From assembly GCA_964509845.1 (NCBI GenBank), contig CAZDZG010000001.1, positions 1-64,000 on the forward strand: a stretch of 64,000 bases of DNA, in the 5' to 3' direction. Under the pieces are notes generated by a model that was not told the DNA's origin, made no database searches, and saw only the letters and a program-made list of their open reading frames with translations. Shown in pieces: positions 22,986 to 30,688 of this stretch (position 1 is the stretch's first letter; the number at the start of each line of letters is the position of its first letter). Source of the stretch: WYZ-LMO6 sp964509845. Lineage in GTDB: Archaea > Hadarchaeota > Hadarchaeia > Hadarchaeales > WYZ-LMO6. The position numbers and the translations under genes are program-made.

Positions 22986-23968
22986 CTAGGCCTGATCAGT
23001 ACCTTCTCCAGCTGGCCCAGGAGGAACCTCTTGACCTCCCTCAGGCTGCCCTTCCCGGAGGAGCTGGCCGCCCCTGGGTGCCCTCCCCCGGAACCCCCGA
23101 AGGCCTTCCCCACCTCCTGCATCAGGGAGCCGAGGTGAAGGCCCGTGGCTTCGCAGAGCTCCTGGGTGGCCCTCCCCGAGATCCTGAACTCACCCTTCTC
23201 CTCTGAACCCACGAAACTCAGGTCCGCCCCCAGCTTCAGCAGCATGGAGGCGGCGTCGGCCTCGAAGGCCCCGAGCTCGGAGAAGACCACCACGTAGTCC
23301 CCCACCGTCCTTATCTCCATCCGCTGGGCGGCCTTGAGCATGGCGAGGCGCTTGGAACGGTCCTCGGGAACCCTGAGGGCGCTCAGGGCCTCCCTGTAGC
23401 TGGCCCCGCAGTCCAGCAGCTCGCAGACGGTTCTGAGGGTGGAGTCCTGGGCCAGCTTCAGCCCCGCCGTGTCCGTGAGGATGCCGGCCAGCAGGAGCTG
23501 GGCCTGATCGGGAGAGGGCCTTTCGCCCATCTCCTTCAGGAGGCGCAACACCATCTCGGCCGAGGAGGTGCACCCCTCCTCCACCCAGCAGGCCTCCACC
23601 TCCTTCTCCATCCCCTCCACCCGCAGGTGGTGATCCACCAGCAGCACCTCCTTCCCCCTGATCTTCTCCCCCATTTTCCCCAGCTGTTCGAAGCTGGAGG
23701 TGTCGATCATCACGACGAGGTCGGGCTCGAAGGAAGGGGAGGCCTCCACCCTCCTTCCGTGCCTCTCCAGGAGGAGCTGGGAGAGCTTGTTCATGCCCTC
23801 CGGCATCACCACCTCCGTCCTCGCCCCCAGCCTTTCCAGGACCTCCGAGAGCACCAGAGCACTTCCCACCCCGTCCGGATCCGCCTGCTGGTGGGAGAGG
23901 AGGAGGATGCGCTCCCTCCTCCTGGCACCCTCCAGGAGCCTCTCCGCAACCTTTCTCAGGGGAGTCAA
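22982..23968 (-). CDS. DHH/DHHA1 family phosphoesterase
   Basis: A 328-residue metal-dependent phosphoesterase of the NrnA/RecJ superfamily. LLSHQQADPDGVGSAL provides the first metal Asp residues, VVMIDTSSFEQLG the next, VDHHLR is the eponymous DHH and ILTDTAGL the last metal Asp. The C-terminal DHHA1 module ends with GGSGGGHPGAA, the substrate-binding GGGH motif. Relatives degrade nano-RNA, pAp or cyclic dinucleotide products. It is the last gene of the minus-strand information cluster, overlapping the prefoldin gene by ATGA, which argues for a role in RNA turnover alongside the exosome genes. Confidence 0.88.
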   Translation of the reverse strand: MTPLRKVAERLLEGARRRERILLLSHQQADPDGVGSALVLSEVLERLGARTEVVMPEGMNKLSQLLLERHGRRVEASPSFEPDLVVMIDTSSFEQLGKMGEKIRGKEVLLVDHHLRVEGMEKEVEACWVEEGCTSSAEMVLRLLKEMGERPSPDQAQLLLAGILTDTAGLKLAQDSTLRTVCELLDCGASYREALSALRVPEDRSKRLAMLKAAQRMEIRTVGDYVVVFSELGAFEADAASMLLKLGADLSFVGSEEKGEFRISGRATQELCEATGLHLGSLMQEVGKAFGGSGGGHPGAASSSGKGSLREVKRFLLGQLEKVLIRPS

Positions 23969-24321
23969 GCTTCGGGCTTCCTTCTCTTCAGGAGTTCCTC
24001 CAACTTTTGCTCCAGCTCCCTGAGCCTCTCCGTCACCCTCTCCTCCTGCCTCTCCAGCGTCTTTATCCTGATCTCCAGGGTTTCCCTCTCCTCCTCCAGT
24101 TCCTTCCGCAGCTCCTCCCTGTTGGCCCTGAGCAGCAGGGGGCCCACGGTGCGGTAGACGGCGGCCTCCTGCGGGGTTTTGTCCAGGGCCTCCAGGGCCT
24201 TCTGGGTCTCCAGCCTCAGAAGCTCCAGCTGCTTCCTCTGACTGGCCAGGGCCTGGGCATGCTGCTGCGCCTGCTGGTACTGGGCCACCATGTGCTTCAG
24301 CTGGGGGGGGAGCTCCTCCAT
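23965..24321 (-). CDS. pfdB: Prefoldin beta subunit
   Basis: A 118-residue chaperone subunit. Two long coiled coils (about residues 8-45 and 75-112, heptads such as LELLRLETQKALEALDK and LEIRIKTLERQEERVTERL) flank a short central beta-hairpin, the prefoldin beta architecture. Four beta and two alpha subunits form the jellyfish hexamer that passes unfolded proteins to the thermosome. Short spacer (1 nt) to Pcc1 upstream, the conserved archaeal order. Confidence 0.92.
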   Translation of the reverse strand: MEELPPQLKHMVAQYQQAQQHAQALASQRKQLELLRLETQKALEALDKTPQEAAVYRTVGPLLLRANREELRKELEEERETLEIRIKTLERQEERVTERLRELEQKLEELLKRRKPEA

Positions 24322-24322
24322 C

Positions 24323-24574
24323 CTATCCCTCCTTCAGCTCCATCATGTCCCGCACCACCGCCACCAGCCTGAGGAAGGAGTTCAGGGCCGCCCTCAGGGA
24401 AGGGGTGTCCCTGGCCCTGATCCTCAGAAGGAGCCTCCTGCCCCTCACCGACAGCTTAACCATGCTCCTTCCTCCGGGCTGATCCTCCTCGGGTTTGAGG
24501 GCCTCCACGGCCTTCCTGGCCAGTTCCTCGCTAGGGAAGGAGAATTCCACCTCCGCTTCGGAACGGAAGGTCAT
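24323..24574 (-). CDS. pcc1: KEOPS complex subunit Pcc1
   Basis: An 83-residue protein beginning MTFRSEAEVEFSFPSEELAR with RGRRLLLRIRARDTPSLRAALNSFLRLV in the core, the compact alpha-beta Pcc1 fold. Pcc1 dimerises and bridges Kae1 molecules in KEOPS, which makes t6A37 in ANN-decoding tRNAs. Another subunit, Cgi121, is encoded at 42596-43144; Kae1 and Bud32 are not in the window. Located between prefoldin beta and rpoP as in many archaea. Confidence 0.9.
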   Translation of the reverse strand: MTFRSEAEVEFSFPSEELARKAVEALKPEEDQPGGRSMVKLSVRGRRLLLRIRARDTPSLRAALNSFLRLVAVVRDMMELKEG

Positions 24575-24584
24575 GCCCCTCCCC

Positions 24585-24719
24585 CTAAATGGCTTTTATC
24601 CTCTTCACCACGGGCTGTCTCACCTTATAGAAGATTCTGAACCCGCAGTGGGGACACACCACCCTCTCCAGCTTCTGGAGATCCTTTATTACCTCCCCGC
24701 ACTGGTAGCACTTGTACAT
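24585..24719 (-). CDS. rpoP: DNA-directed RNA polymerase subunit P (Rpo12)
   Basis: A 44-residue zinc-ribbon protein that starts MYKCYQCGEVIKDLQKLERV and continues VCPHCGFRIFYKVRQPVVKRIKAI. The CXXC pairs at residues 4-7 and about 22-25 bind zinc; the C-terminal RIFYK block matches Rpo12/Rpb12. It ties the RpoB and RpoD/RpoN platform of RNA polymerase together. Separated by 1 nt from eL43 upstream. Confidence 0.95.
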   Translation of the reverse strand: MYKCYQCGEVIKDLQKLERVVCPHCGFRIFYKVRQPVVKRIKAI

Positions 24720-24720
24720 G

Positions 24721-24954
24721 TTATCCCTCCCTCACCACGGAGGGCGGCCGATAGGCCTGGCCCGCAAACTTGCTGCCGCACTTGAAGCACCTCCAGATCC
24801 CCGTGTCCGTCCTCTTCATGGCCTTGAAGCCGCAGGAGGGGCACTTCTTCCTGCCCACCTTCCCCGCCTCGATCTCGGCCGCCAACCTGCGCACTCTGAG
24901 TCCATACCTGGGGCCGTACTTGCCCGCTATCCCAACCTTTTTGGTCCTGCCCAT
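24721..24954 (-). CDS. rpl37ae: 50S ribosomal protein eL43 (L37Ae)
   Basis: A 77-residue zinc-ribbon ribosomal protein. MGRTKKVGIAGKYGPRYGLR is the typical N-terminus, and CPSC (about residue 38) with CFKC (about residue 56) form the zinc site. GSKFAGQAYRP is the usual C-terminal block. Slightly shorter than the common 83-92 residues. Neighbours (exosome upstream, rpoP downstream) are the standard archaeal order. Confidence 0.96.
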   Translation of the reverse strand: MGRTKKVGIAGKYGPRYGLRVRRLAAEIEAGKVGRKKCPSCGFKAMKRTDTGIWRCFKCGSKFAGQAYRPPSVVREG

Positions 24955-24958
24955 GCTT

Positions 24959-25720
24959 TCACAGTTTCTTCCTCAGTTCCTCCCCGCACCTGAGGGCCAG
25001 CTCATATGCCCTCTCCACCTCATCCCTGCTGAAGAAGCCGCTCCCCCCCTTCTGGATGGCGCAGATGTTTCCGTTTTCGGTGGTGGAGATGGTGAGGCGG
25101 GCTTCCGCCACGTTTTCCTCCTCCAGCTTGGCATCCACCATCAGCACCCCGTTCAGCTTTACCACCGTGACGGCCACGGGCTTGGCCCTCAGGGGGAAGC
25201 CGGGAAGGGTCCAGTCCGGTACGGCCGGAGGCTTCACATCGTAGAGAGCGGCCACGCTGGCCAGCACGGAGGCATCTATGAGGTTTCCGTCGTGGTCCAG
25301 AACGTAGATGTCAACGAAGACGGCCCATACCTCCTCCCCCTCCTTGAGGCAGAGTTTTTCTAGGTCTATCATCTCGGATTCCCTGATGACCCTGTCCACC
25401 ACCCTCGCCAGCTCGATGGCATCCTCGTTGGGGGGCCCGGGCTCGAAGGTGGGGGAGGCCAGCGGGAGCAACTCGGCGTTAACCACCAGGATGCCGGAGC
25501 GGGGGGAGTCCTTGAAGGGCTCACCCTTCTCCAGCTTTACCCCCACCATCACCTGCGTGTTTCCCAGCTTCACCAGCGCGGAGCCCTGGGCGGTCCCTAT
25601 CACCCCCCTTTCTATGGTGATTTCCCTGTACTGGTCCAGCGCCCTGTCGTCTATCCTCTTCCCCCTCACGGCCAGGTCCAGGATGTAGTCCCTCTTGACG
25701 GTGGAGATGAGCTCCTTCAT
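24959..25720 (-). CDS. rrp42: Exosome complex subunit Rrp42
   Basis: A 253-residue RNase PH-fold subunit. DRALDQYREITIERGVIGTAQGSALVKLG and VMVGVKLEKGEPFKD are family stretches. Rrp42 itself lacks the phosphorolytic residues but forms the RNA-binding channel with catalytic Rrp41 in the hexameric ring. The start overlaps the Rrp41 stop by 4 bp (25717-25720), consistent with co-translation of the two ring partners. Confidence 0.96.
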   Translation of the reverse strand: MKELISTVKRDYILDLAVRGKRIDDRALDQYREITIERGVIGTAQGSALVKLGNTQVMVGVKLEKGEPFKDSPRSGILVVNAELLPLASPTFEPGPPNEDAIELARVVDRVIRESEMIDLEKLCLKEGEEVWAVFVDIYVLDHDGNLIDASVLASVAALYDVKPPAVPDWTLPGFPLRAKPVAVTVVKLNGVLMVDAKLEEENVAEARLTISTTENGNICAIQKGGSGFFSRDEVERAYELALRCGEELRKKL

Positions 25721-26442
25721 CTTTCCTCCTCCAGCGAGGGGAGGTACTTCTCCCTCAGGGCCTCCTTCTGGGCCTCGTAAAGGAGCTCCACCCCCTTGAA
25801 GGCCAGATCGAAAGCCTGCCTGAACTCCTCGGGGGTGAAGTTGCCGTCCATCTGCAGGAGGGTGATGAGCTTTTTCCTGGGCATCACGGCTATGGGCATG
25901 TCCGCCTCACCCCACTGGTCCTCCTCCTTCATGAGATCCAGCACCACCGTCCCATCCACCTTTCCCGCCGAGATGCCGGTGACCAGGTCCCTCATGGGGA
26001 TGCCAGCATCGGCCAGGGCCACCGAGGCGGCCGTGATCCCGGCCGTTCTGGTTCCGGCATCCGCCTGCAGGACCTCGATGAAGACGTCTATCACGGCCCT
26101 GGGATAGAGGTGGAGGAAGAGGACGGGTTCAAGGGCCTCCCTTATCACCTTGGAGATCTCCATGGACCTGCGGTCGGGTCCGGGCCTCTTCCTTTCCTCC
26201 ACGGAGAAGGGTGCCATGTTGTACCTGCAGCGCAGAACGGCCACGTCCGATTGCTGCAGGTGCCTGGGATGCATCTCCTTGGGACCGTAGACGGCCACCA
26301 AGATCTTGTTCTTTCCCAGTTCCATGTAGGCGGACCCGTCCGCCCTCTTCAGCACGCCGGCCTTGATGCGGAAGGGTCTCAGCTCGTCGGGCCTTCTTCC
26401 GTCCAGCCTTCTTCCGTCCACGATGAGCTTGGGCCTCTCCAT
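25717..26442 (-). CDS. rrp41: Exosome complex subunit Rrp41 (phosphorolytic)
   Basis: A 241-residue catalytic exosome subunit that degrades RNA 3' to 5' with phosphate and can add poly-A-rich tails. ERPKLIVDGRRLDGRRPDEL is the family N-terminus. RCRYNMAPFS (RNA/phosphate region), QADAGTRTAGITAASVAL (phosphate-binding GTRT) and VLDLMKEEDQWGEADMPIAV (catalytic Asp) are all present. ATG 26442 sits behind GAGGTGA; a GTG at 26451 overlapping the Rrp4 stop is the alternative. Confidence 0.96.
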   Translation of the reverse strand: MERPKLIVDGRRLDGRRPDELRPFRIKAGVLKRADGSAYMELGKNKILVAVYGPKEMHPRHLQQSDVAVLRCRYNMAPFSVEERKRPGPDRRSMEISKVIREALEPVLFLHLYPRAVIDVFIEVLQADAGTRTAGITAASVALADAGIPMRDLVTGISAGKVDGTVVLDLMKEEDQWGEADMPIAVMPRKKLITLLQMDGNFTPEEFRQAFDLAFKGVELLYEAQKEALREKYLPSLEEER

Positions 26443-26447
26443 GGACC

Positions 26448-27122
26448 TCACCTCAACTTCTCCAGCTTGGCTTTTATCCTATCGGTCAATCCAGATAGGT
26501 GGGCCTCCTTCTCTATTAATAGGATGGCCTCCACCACCGCGTTGACCTTGTCCGGGTCCCTCCCCTTCACCAGAATCCTTCCGTTGATTCCCACCTCCAG
26601 CCTGCATCCGGTGGTTTCTTGAAGGACCCTCAGCATGGATCCCCTCCTTCCTATCACCCGCGGCACCTTGGCTGGGCTTATCTCCACCAGCCTCCCTTCC
26701 TTGATCCTTCCCCGCTGGAGGGGTGAGAGAAAAACCCTCCATCGGTCATCCACCTCCCTCACCTCGGCCAGCACGGCATCCCCCATCCGCAGGAGCTTGC
26801 TGAGGTCCTCCTTGAAGATGTCTATTCTCCTCCCTACCAGCTCGGAGGCCAGCAGGTTTCCCGTATAGGGGGAGTTCAGGTCGAGGATCCATCCGTAGGG
26901 ATGGGTATCCACCACGATTCCTATCACCTTATCCCCCCTCCTGGGAATGTACCTCCCCTGTAGGCTGATCACGCTCACGCTTCTCTCCCTTATTTCCGTC
27001 AGCCCCACCACGGAGGAGAAGATCTTTCCGTCCTCCACGAAGGCCCCCTCCCCGGCCACGTAGTTCCCCTCCGCAAGCAGCTTGCCAGGCACCACCAGCT
27101 CCCGGTTGCTGACGAAAAGCAT
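26448..27122 (-). CDS. rrp4: Exosome complex RNA-binding subunit Rrp4
   Basis: A 224-residue cap subunit of the archaeal exosome. An N-terminal domain (VVPGKLLAEGNYVAGEGAFV) is followed by an S1 RNA-binding domain (GDKVIGIVVDTHPYGWILDL) and a C-terminal KH domain (VPRVIGRRGSMLRVLQETTG with the GXXG loop, about residues 150-165). Three copies recruit RNA to the Rrp41/42 ring. ATG 27122 gives a TGATG junction with the SBDS stop; GTG 27125 is an alternative. Confidence 0.96.
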   Translation of the reverse strand: MLFVSNRELVVPGKLLAEGNYVAGEGAFVEDGKIFSSVVGLTEIRERSVSVISLQGRYIPRRGDKVIGIVVDTHPYGWILDLNSPYTGNLLASELVGRRIDIFKEDLSKLLRMGDAVLAEVREVDDRWRVFLSPLQRGRIKEGRLVEISPAKVPRVIGRRGSMLRVLQETTGCRLEVGINGRILVKGRDPDKVNAVVEAILLIEKEAHLSGLTDRIKAKLEKLR

Positions 27123-27814
27123 CACAACACCTTGATCTGGGCCTCTCCCCTCGTCAGCTCGTTGATTTTGTCAAAGAACTCCGGCTGAAGACCGGCCGGG
27201 ATTTCCACCAGCATGGCGAGGGAACCATCCTGGAGCCACTCCTCCTTCTTCACCTCCGCCATGCTTTTGATCACGTGCATGGACCTTCCGGCATAGGAGG
27301 GGGGGATCTTCAGGGCTATCCTCCTCGTTTCGAACTTCAGGGGAAGGATGGACTGGAGGGCCTTCAGGACGAGGGGGAGCTGCTCCTCCGCCGTCTTGAA
27401 CTCGTCTATTCCCACCTTGGCCCTCCTCAGGGCCTCCTCCACCCTTGCCGGGGGGTGGGGAAGGCCTGTCTGGGGATTGATGGCCCTCCTGGAGATGAGG
27501 GCGACGAGCTGCTTCAGCCTCTCCTCCCTCATCCTCTTCCTCTGTTCGGTGGTCAGCTGGATCCTCCCCTTCCTTAGGATCTGCTCCACCACCTTCTCCA
27601 GCTCGTCGGTCCCGAAAACCTTCACCAGGGAATCCCTGGAGGCCACTTCCCCCTTTCCGGCGTCCTTGAAGACCTTCTCCACGGCGAGAAGGTCCCTCAT
27701 CTCCACCCTCTTTCCCTCTCTGAAGGCCATGGCCAGCTCTGGATCCACCAGGATCTCAAAATCCATGCCTTGGGAGGAGAATCTCGCTATGACGGCATCC
27801 TCCAGCTTTACCAT
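27122..27814 (-). CDS. sdo1: Ribosome maturation protein SBDS (Sdo1)
   Basis: A 230-residue three-domain protein. Domain I begins VKLEDAVIARFSSQGMDFEI (family start VIARxxxxGxxFEI), domain II has TTEQRKRMREERLKQLVALI, and RRAINPQTGLPHPPARVEEAL is the signature of the family. With EF-2 it helps release the anti-association factor aIF6 from the large subunit. It lies between psmA and rrp4, the widely conserved archaeal arrangement. Confidence 0.96.
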   Translation of the reverse strand: MVKLEDAVIARFSSQGMDFEILVDPELAMAFREGKRVEMRDLLAVEKVFKDAGKGEVASRDSLVKVFGTDELEKVVEQILRKGRIQLTTEQRKRMREERLKQLVALISRRAINPQTGLPHPPARVEEALRRAKVGIDEFKTAEEQLPLVLKALQSILPLKFETRRIALKIPPSYAGRSMHVIKSMAEVKKEEWLQDGSLAMLVEIPAGLQPEFFDKINELTRGEAQIKVL

Positions 27815-27821
27815 TTTCTCC

Positions 27822-28544
27822 CTACTTCAGCTTGGAGAGGTGGCTGGCTATTTCTTCCGCGGTAAGCTTCTGGAACCTCCTGGTCTTCACGGGAACCACC
27901 GCCACCTCCAGCTTGTTTGGCTCCAGCTCCCCCTCTATCACCAGCTTCAGGGCCCTGAAGGCCAGGAGGATGGCTTCCTCCAGGCTCATCTTTTCGGAGT
28001 ACTCCTTCTCCAGGAACTCCACAACCACAGGGGCCCCTCCCCCTATGGCCTGGGCCTTGTAGGCCGCCACCACCCCGCTCGGATCGGTTTCGAAAAGCTG
28101 GGGGCCATTCCTGTCCACTCCACCCACCAGCAGCCTCACGCCGAAGGGCCTGACTCCCCCATGCTGGGTATAGAGCTGTTTCAGGTCCCCGATGTGTCTG
28201 GCTATGGATTGCACGCTGGCGGGCTCGTCATACCTGAGGCGGTTGATCTGGGCCTCTATCCTGGCATTCTCGATCAGGATCCTGGCATCGGCTATCAGGC
28301 CGGAGGCCGCCGCCCCTATGTGCTCGTCTATCTGGAAGATCTTCTCGATGGAGTAATCCTCGGCCAGTCTGCTCCTGAGCCTCTTCTCGGCGGAGAAGAC
28401 CACGCCGTCCTTGGTCTTTATGCCCAGGGCCGTCAGACCTTTCTTTACGGCCTCCTGGGCGTACTGAACCTGAAACAACTTTCCGTCTGGGCTGAAGACC
28501 GTAATGGCTCTATCGTATCCGGCGCCGGGTGGAGCAAAGACCAT
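27822..28544 (-). CDS. psmA: Proteasome alpha subunit
   Basis: A 240-residue alpha subunit of the 20S proteasome. YDRAITVFSPDGKLFQVQYA is the alpha signature near residue 12, followed by KKGLTALGIKTKDGVVF and RPFGVRLLVGGVD. Seven alphas form the gate ring over the beta chambers; the Cdc48 ATPase at the window end could feed it. ATG 28544 is preferred to TTG 28553 because the family begins close to the YDRA block and a strong TATA box fits a short leader. Confidence 0.97.
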   Translation of the reverse strand: MVFAPPGAGYDRAITVFSPDGKLFQVQYAQEAVKKGLTALGIKTKDGVVFSAEKRLRSRLAEDYSIEKIFQIDEHIGAAASGLIADARILIENARIEAQINRLRYDEPASVQSIARHIGDLKQLYTQHGGVRPFGVRLLVGGVDRNGPQLFETDPSGVVAAYKAQAIGGGAPVVVEFLEKEYSEKMSLEEAILLAFRALKLVIEGELEPNKLEVAVVPVKTRRFQKLTAEEIASHLSKLK

Positions 28545-28566
28545 ATGAACCAACTTATTGGGGGTA

Positions 28567-28580
28567 GGTTTATATTTAAT
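28567..28580 (-). promoter_or_regulatory. TATA box of the psmA operon
   Basis: On the minus strand ATTAAATATAAACC lies 22-36 nt upstream of the psmA ATG in the 55-bp spacer after pop5. It is the best TATA match in the cluster, so psmA-SBDS-exosome-eL43-rpoP-pcc1-prefoldin probably start here as a unit. Confidence 0.65.
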
Positions 28581-28599
28581 CCCATCGGCCGTGAGACCC

Positions 28600-28893
28600 T
28601 CAGGGCCCCTTCAGAGATCCCATCTTCCTTTCCACCATCCGCTTGGCTCCCTTTATGGTCCCGGAGACCCCCACCACCTTGAGTTTTCCCTCAAGCTCCA
28701 GCGGACCCAGCTTCCCTTTGAGCTCCCCCACCTGGAGGTGTCCGCACCGTAGGAGGACCAAGCGGGGGCTGAGGGGAATCAGCTTCAGGCCGGATCCGGA
28801 GTGGTCTACTCCCGCCTCCCTGAGCAAGGCCTCGTGGTTTTCGCCTTCCCTCAGCTCCAAAATCAGATACCTCCTCCTTATTTTTTCCCTCAT
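28600..28893 (-). CDS. rnp2: Ribonuclease P protein component 2 (Pop5)
   Basis: A 97-residue protein, shorter than the usual 115-120. REKIRRRYLILELR at the N-terminus matches LREKKRYIAFEI of Pop5. LVLLRCGHLQVGELKGKL is the RNP-like strand, and VVGVSGTIKGAKRMVERK is the conserved end (GVSGTIRALKRK in relatives). Pop5 pairs with Rpp30 to activate the RNase P catalytic domain for 5' tRNA processing. Rpp30 is not adjacent here. Overlaps the COG1325 gene by ATGA. Confidence 0.82.
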   Translation of the reverse strand: MREKIRRRYLILELREGENHEALLREAGVDHSGSGLKLIPLSPRLVLLRCGHLQVGELKGKLGPLELEGKLKVVGVSGTIKGAKRMVERKMGSLKGP

Positions 28894-29309
28894 TCCCCCT
28901 CCCCGCGGAAGAACTCGGCGATCTTCCTCTCCGGGGCCTTCGGCTTCAGGGTGAGGTGTATCACCTCATCCCCCCTCCCCAGCACCCATCTCCCCTTACA
29001 GGCCTCCTGCTTGTCCAACCTGAGGTACAGGTTTCCCCTCTTGTCCATGAACTCCTTCAGCCTGGAGGCCAGCTCTTCCCTCCCCTCCAGCCTGGGCAGG
29101 AGGTTGGAGAGGAAACCCTCTATCTCCCCGCTCTTCTTAAGCCTGGCCTCAGCCCAGACCAGGAGGTTTCCGTAGTGTCCCTCCAGCTCCGTCCTCTTCA
29201 CCTCCACCCCTGCCGGGAGGAGGGACTTCAGGAGCCCCAGCAGCCTCTCCTCATCCTCCGTGGCGTGTATGAACATCCTTATCCTGATCTCCCTGAAGGG
29301 GGCCTTCAC
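28890..29309 (-). CDS. RNA-binding protein, COG1325 family
   Basis: A 139-residue archaeal protein of the COG1325/PF01877 family, often annotated as exosome-associated RNA binding. REIRIRMFIHATEDEERLL begins it, VKRTELEGHYGNLLVW matches the family core and the Leu-rich middle LSNLLPRLEGREELASRLKEF follows. GTG start at 29309. It sits between eL15 and pop5, its normal neighbours, so a role in RNA processing is likely by context. Confidence 0.85.
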   Translation of the reverse strand: MKAPFREIRIRMFIHATEDEERLLGLLKSLLPAGVEVKRTELEGHYGNLLVWAEARLKKSGEIEGFLSNLLPRLEGREELASRLKEFMDKRGNLYLRLDKQEACKGRWVLGRGDEVIHLTLKPKAPERKIAEFFRGEGE

Positions 29310-29338
29310 GTTCTAAGTTGGGGAACCGGGGAAAAAGC

Positions 29339-29770
29339 TTAGGCTCGGAGCCCCCTGGCCTTCTTTCCCGCCGAGGTCAAGCCCCTGAACACCCTCCCCT
29401 TGGCCTTTATCTGGGAAAGCTGGGGATCGCTCTTGATCACCGGGTGATGGGGATCGATCATTATCACCTCGTAGTACTCGTACCTGCCGTCGGAGGCCAC
29501 CCAGTAGGAGTTCAAGACCTCCAGGTTGGGATACTTCCTGGCGGCCCTCTCCTCCGCCATCCACTGGAGGCTCTTGCCGGGGGTAAACTTCAGGACCCCC
29601 ATCCTCTTGGGCTTCCTCCCCCTGGAGGGTCTCGGCTTCCTCCTCCCCCCCTTCCTGACCCTCACCCTCACCACCACCACCCCCTGCTTGGCCTTGTAAC
29701 CCAGTCTCCTGGCCCTCGCCAGCTTGGTGGGCTTGGGAATCCTCACCACCGAGGGCTCCTCGGCCTTCAT
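29339..29770 (-). CDS. rpl15e: 50S ribosomal protein eL15, N-terminally short
   Basis: A 143-residue eL15. The family core is unmistakable: RIPKPTKLARARRLGYKAKQ, VVRVRVRKGGRRKPRPSRGR, SLQWMAEERAARKYPNLEVL, MIDPHHPVIKSDP and KGRVFRGLTSAGKKARGLR. Archaeal eL15 is about 190-195 residues and starts with a YKYIREAW-type stretch of some 30-35 residues that is absent here; a loop before KGRVFRG and the C-terminal tail are also short. No frame upstream encodes the missing part, because the serA end occupies it. ATG overlaps the serA stop (ATGA). Confidence 0.92.
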   Translation of the reverse strand: MKAEEPSVVRIPKPTKLARARRLGYKAKQGVVVVRVRVRKGGRRKPRPSRGRKPKRMGVLKFTPGKSLQWMAEERAARKYPNLEVLNSYWVASDGRYEYYEVIMIDPHHPVIKSDPQLSQIKAKGRVFRGLTSAGKKARGLRA

Positions 29771-30687
29771 CTTCCCCCCTCTTCCTGCAGCTCTTTTACC
29801 TTTTCCGCGAGGATGAGGGAAATGTTCCTCTGGGCCTCCACGGTGGAGGCGCCCAGATGGGGGGTGGGTATGACCCGATCCATCAGCACGAGTTCCCAGT
29901 TTTCGGGAGGCTCTTTCTCGAAGACATCGAGACAGGCACCCCCTATCCTCCCCTCCTTGAGGGCTCTGAGGAGGGCCTTTTCGTCCACGATCTTCCCCCT
30001 GGAGGTGTTTATCAGAACCGCGGTGGGCTTCATCATGCTGAGTTCCCTCTCCCCTATCATCCTCTCGGTCTGTGGGGTGAGGGGAAGGTGAAGGGAGACG
30101 AAGTCAGACTCCCGAAGGAGGGTGGGAAGGTCCACGTACCTCACCCCCGCCCTTTCCATTTCCTCCCTCTTCACGAGATCGTGGCCCAGGACCCTCATCC
30201 CCAGGGCCAAAGCCTTCAGGGCCACCTCCCCCCCTGTCCTTCCCACCCCCACCACGCCCAGGGTCTTCCCCTTCAGCTCCGTCCCCATGAACTTTTCCTT
30301 CTCCCACCTGCCGCTCTTGAGCTCCTGATAAGCCTGGGGTATCTTCCTGGCCCAGCAGATCATAAGCCCCAGCACCAGCTCCGCCACCGCCGTCTTGGAA
30401 GCCTCGGGAGCATAGACCACCTTTATTCCCCTCTCCTCCGCGGCCTTCACGTCTATGTTGTCTATGCCCACGCCCGCCCTGGCGATCATCTTCAGCCTCT
30501 TTCCAGCCTCGATCACCTTCCTGGTCACCTGGGTGGAGCTCCTGACGATCAGGACCTCGAAGTCCCCTATCTCCCTGCACAGCTCCTCCTCCGAGAGGTG
30601 GGGCTTCACCACCACTTCCCCCAGCCTCTCCAGCTCCCCGATAAACTCCGGGGAGACGGGATCGGTTATGAGGATCCTCAGGACCAT
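29767..30687 (-). CDS. serA: D-3-phosphoglycerate dehydrogenase family (short form)
   Basis: A 306-residue D-2-hydroxyacid dehydrogenase. GVGIDNIDVKAAEERGI, KGKTLGVVGVGRTGGEVA (NAD loop GXGXXG), LINTSRGKIVDEKAL (catalytic Arg region), DVFEKEPP (Glu) and PTPHLGAST (His) match SerA. It ends after the catalytic domain and lacks both the intervening ASB domain and the ACT serine-binding domain, so serine feedback is not expected. Other D-hydroxyacid specificity cannot be excluded. Placed between argG1 and rpl15e with 1-nt and 4-bp junctions. Confidence 0.85.
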   Translation of the reverse strand: MVLRILITDPVSPEFIGELERLGEVVVKPHLSEEELCREIGDFEVLIVRSSTQVTRKVIEAGKRLKMIARAGVGIDNIDVKAAEERGIKVVYAPEASKTAVAELVLGLMICWARKIPQAYQELKSGRWEKEKFMGTELKGKTLGVVGVGRTGGEVALKALALGMRVLGHDLVKREEMERAGVRYVDLPTLLRESDFVSLHLPLTPQTERMIGERELSMMKPTAVLINTSRGKIVDEKALLRALKEGRIGGACLDVFEKEPPENWELVLMDRVIPTPHLGASTVEAQRNISLILAEKVKELQEEGGR

Positions 30688-30688
30688 T

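Noticed and set aside
28594..28900. Missing Rpp30 beside Pop5 as evidence of an unusual RNase P
   Set aside because: Rpp30 is often encoded elsewhere in archaea; absence from 64 kb proves nothing.
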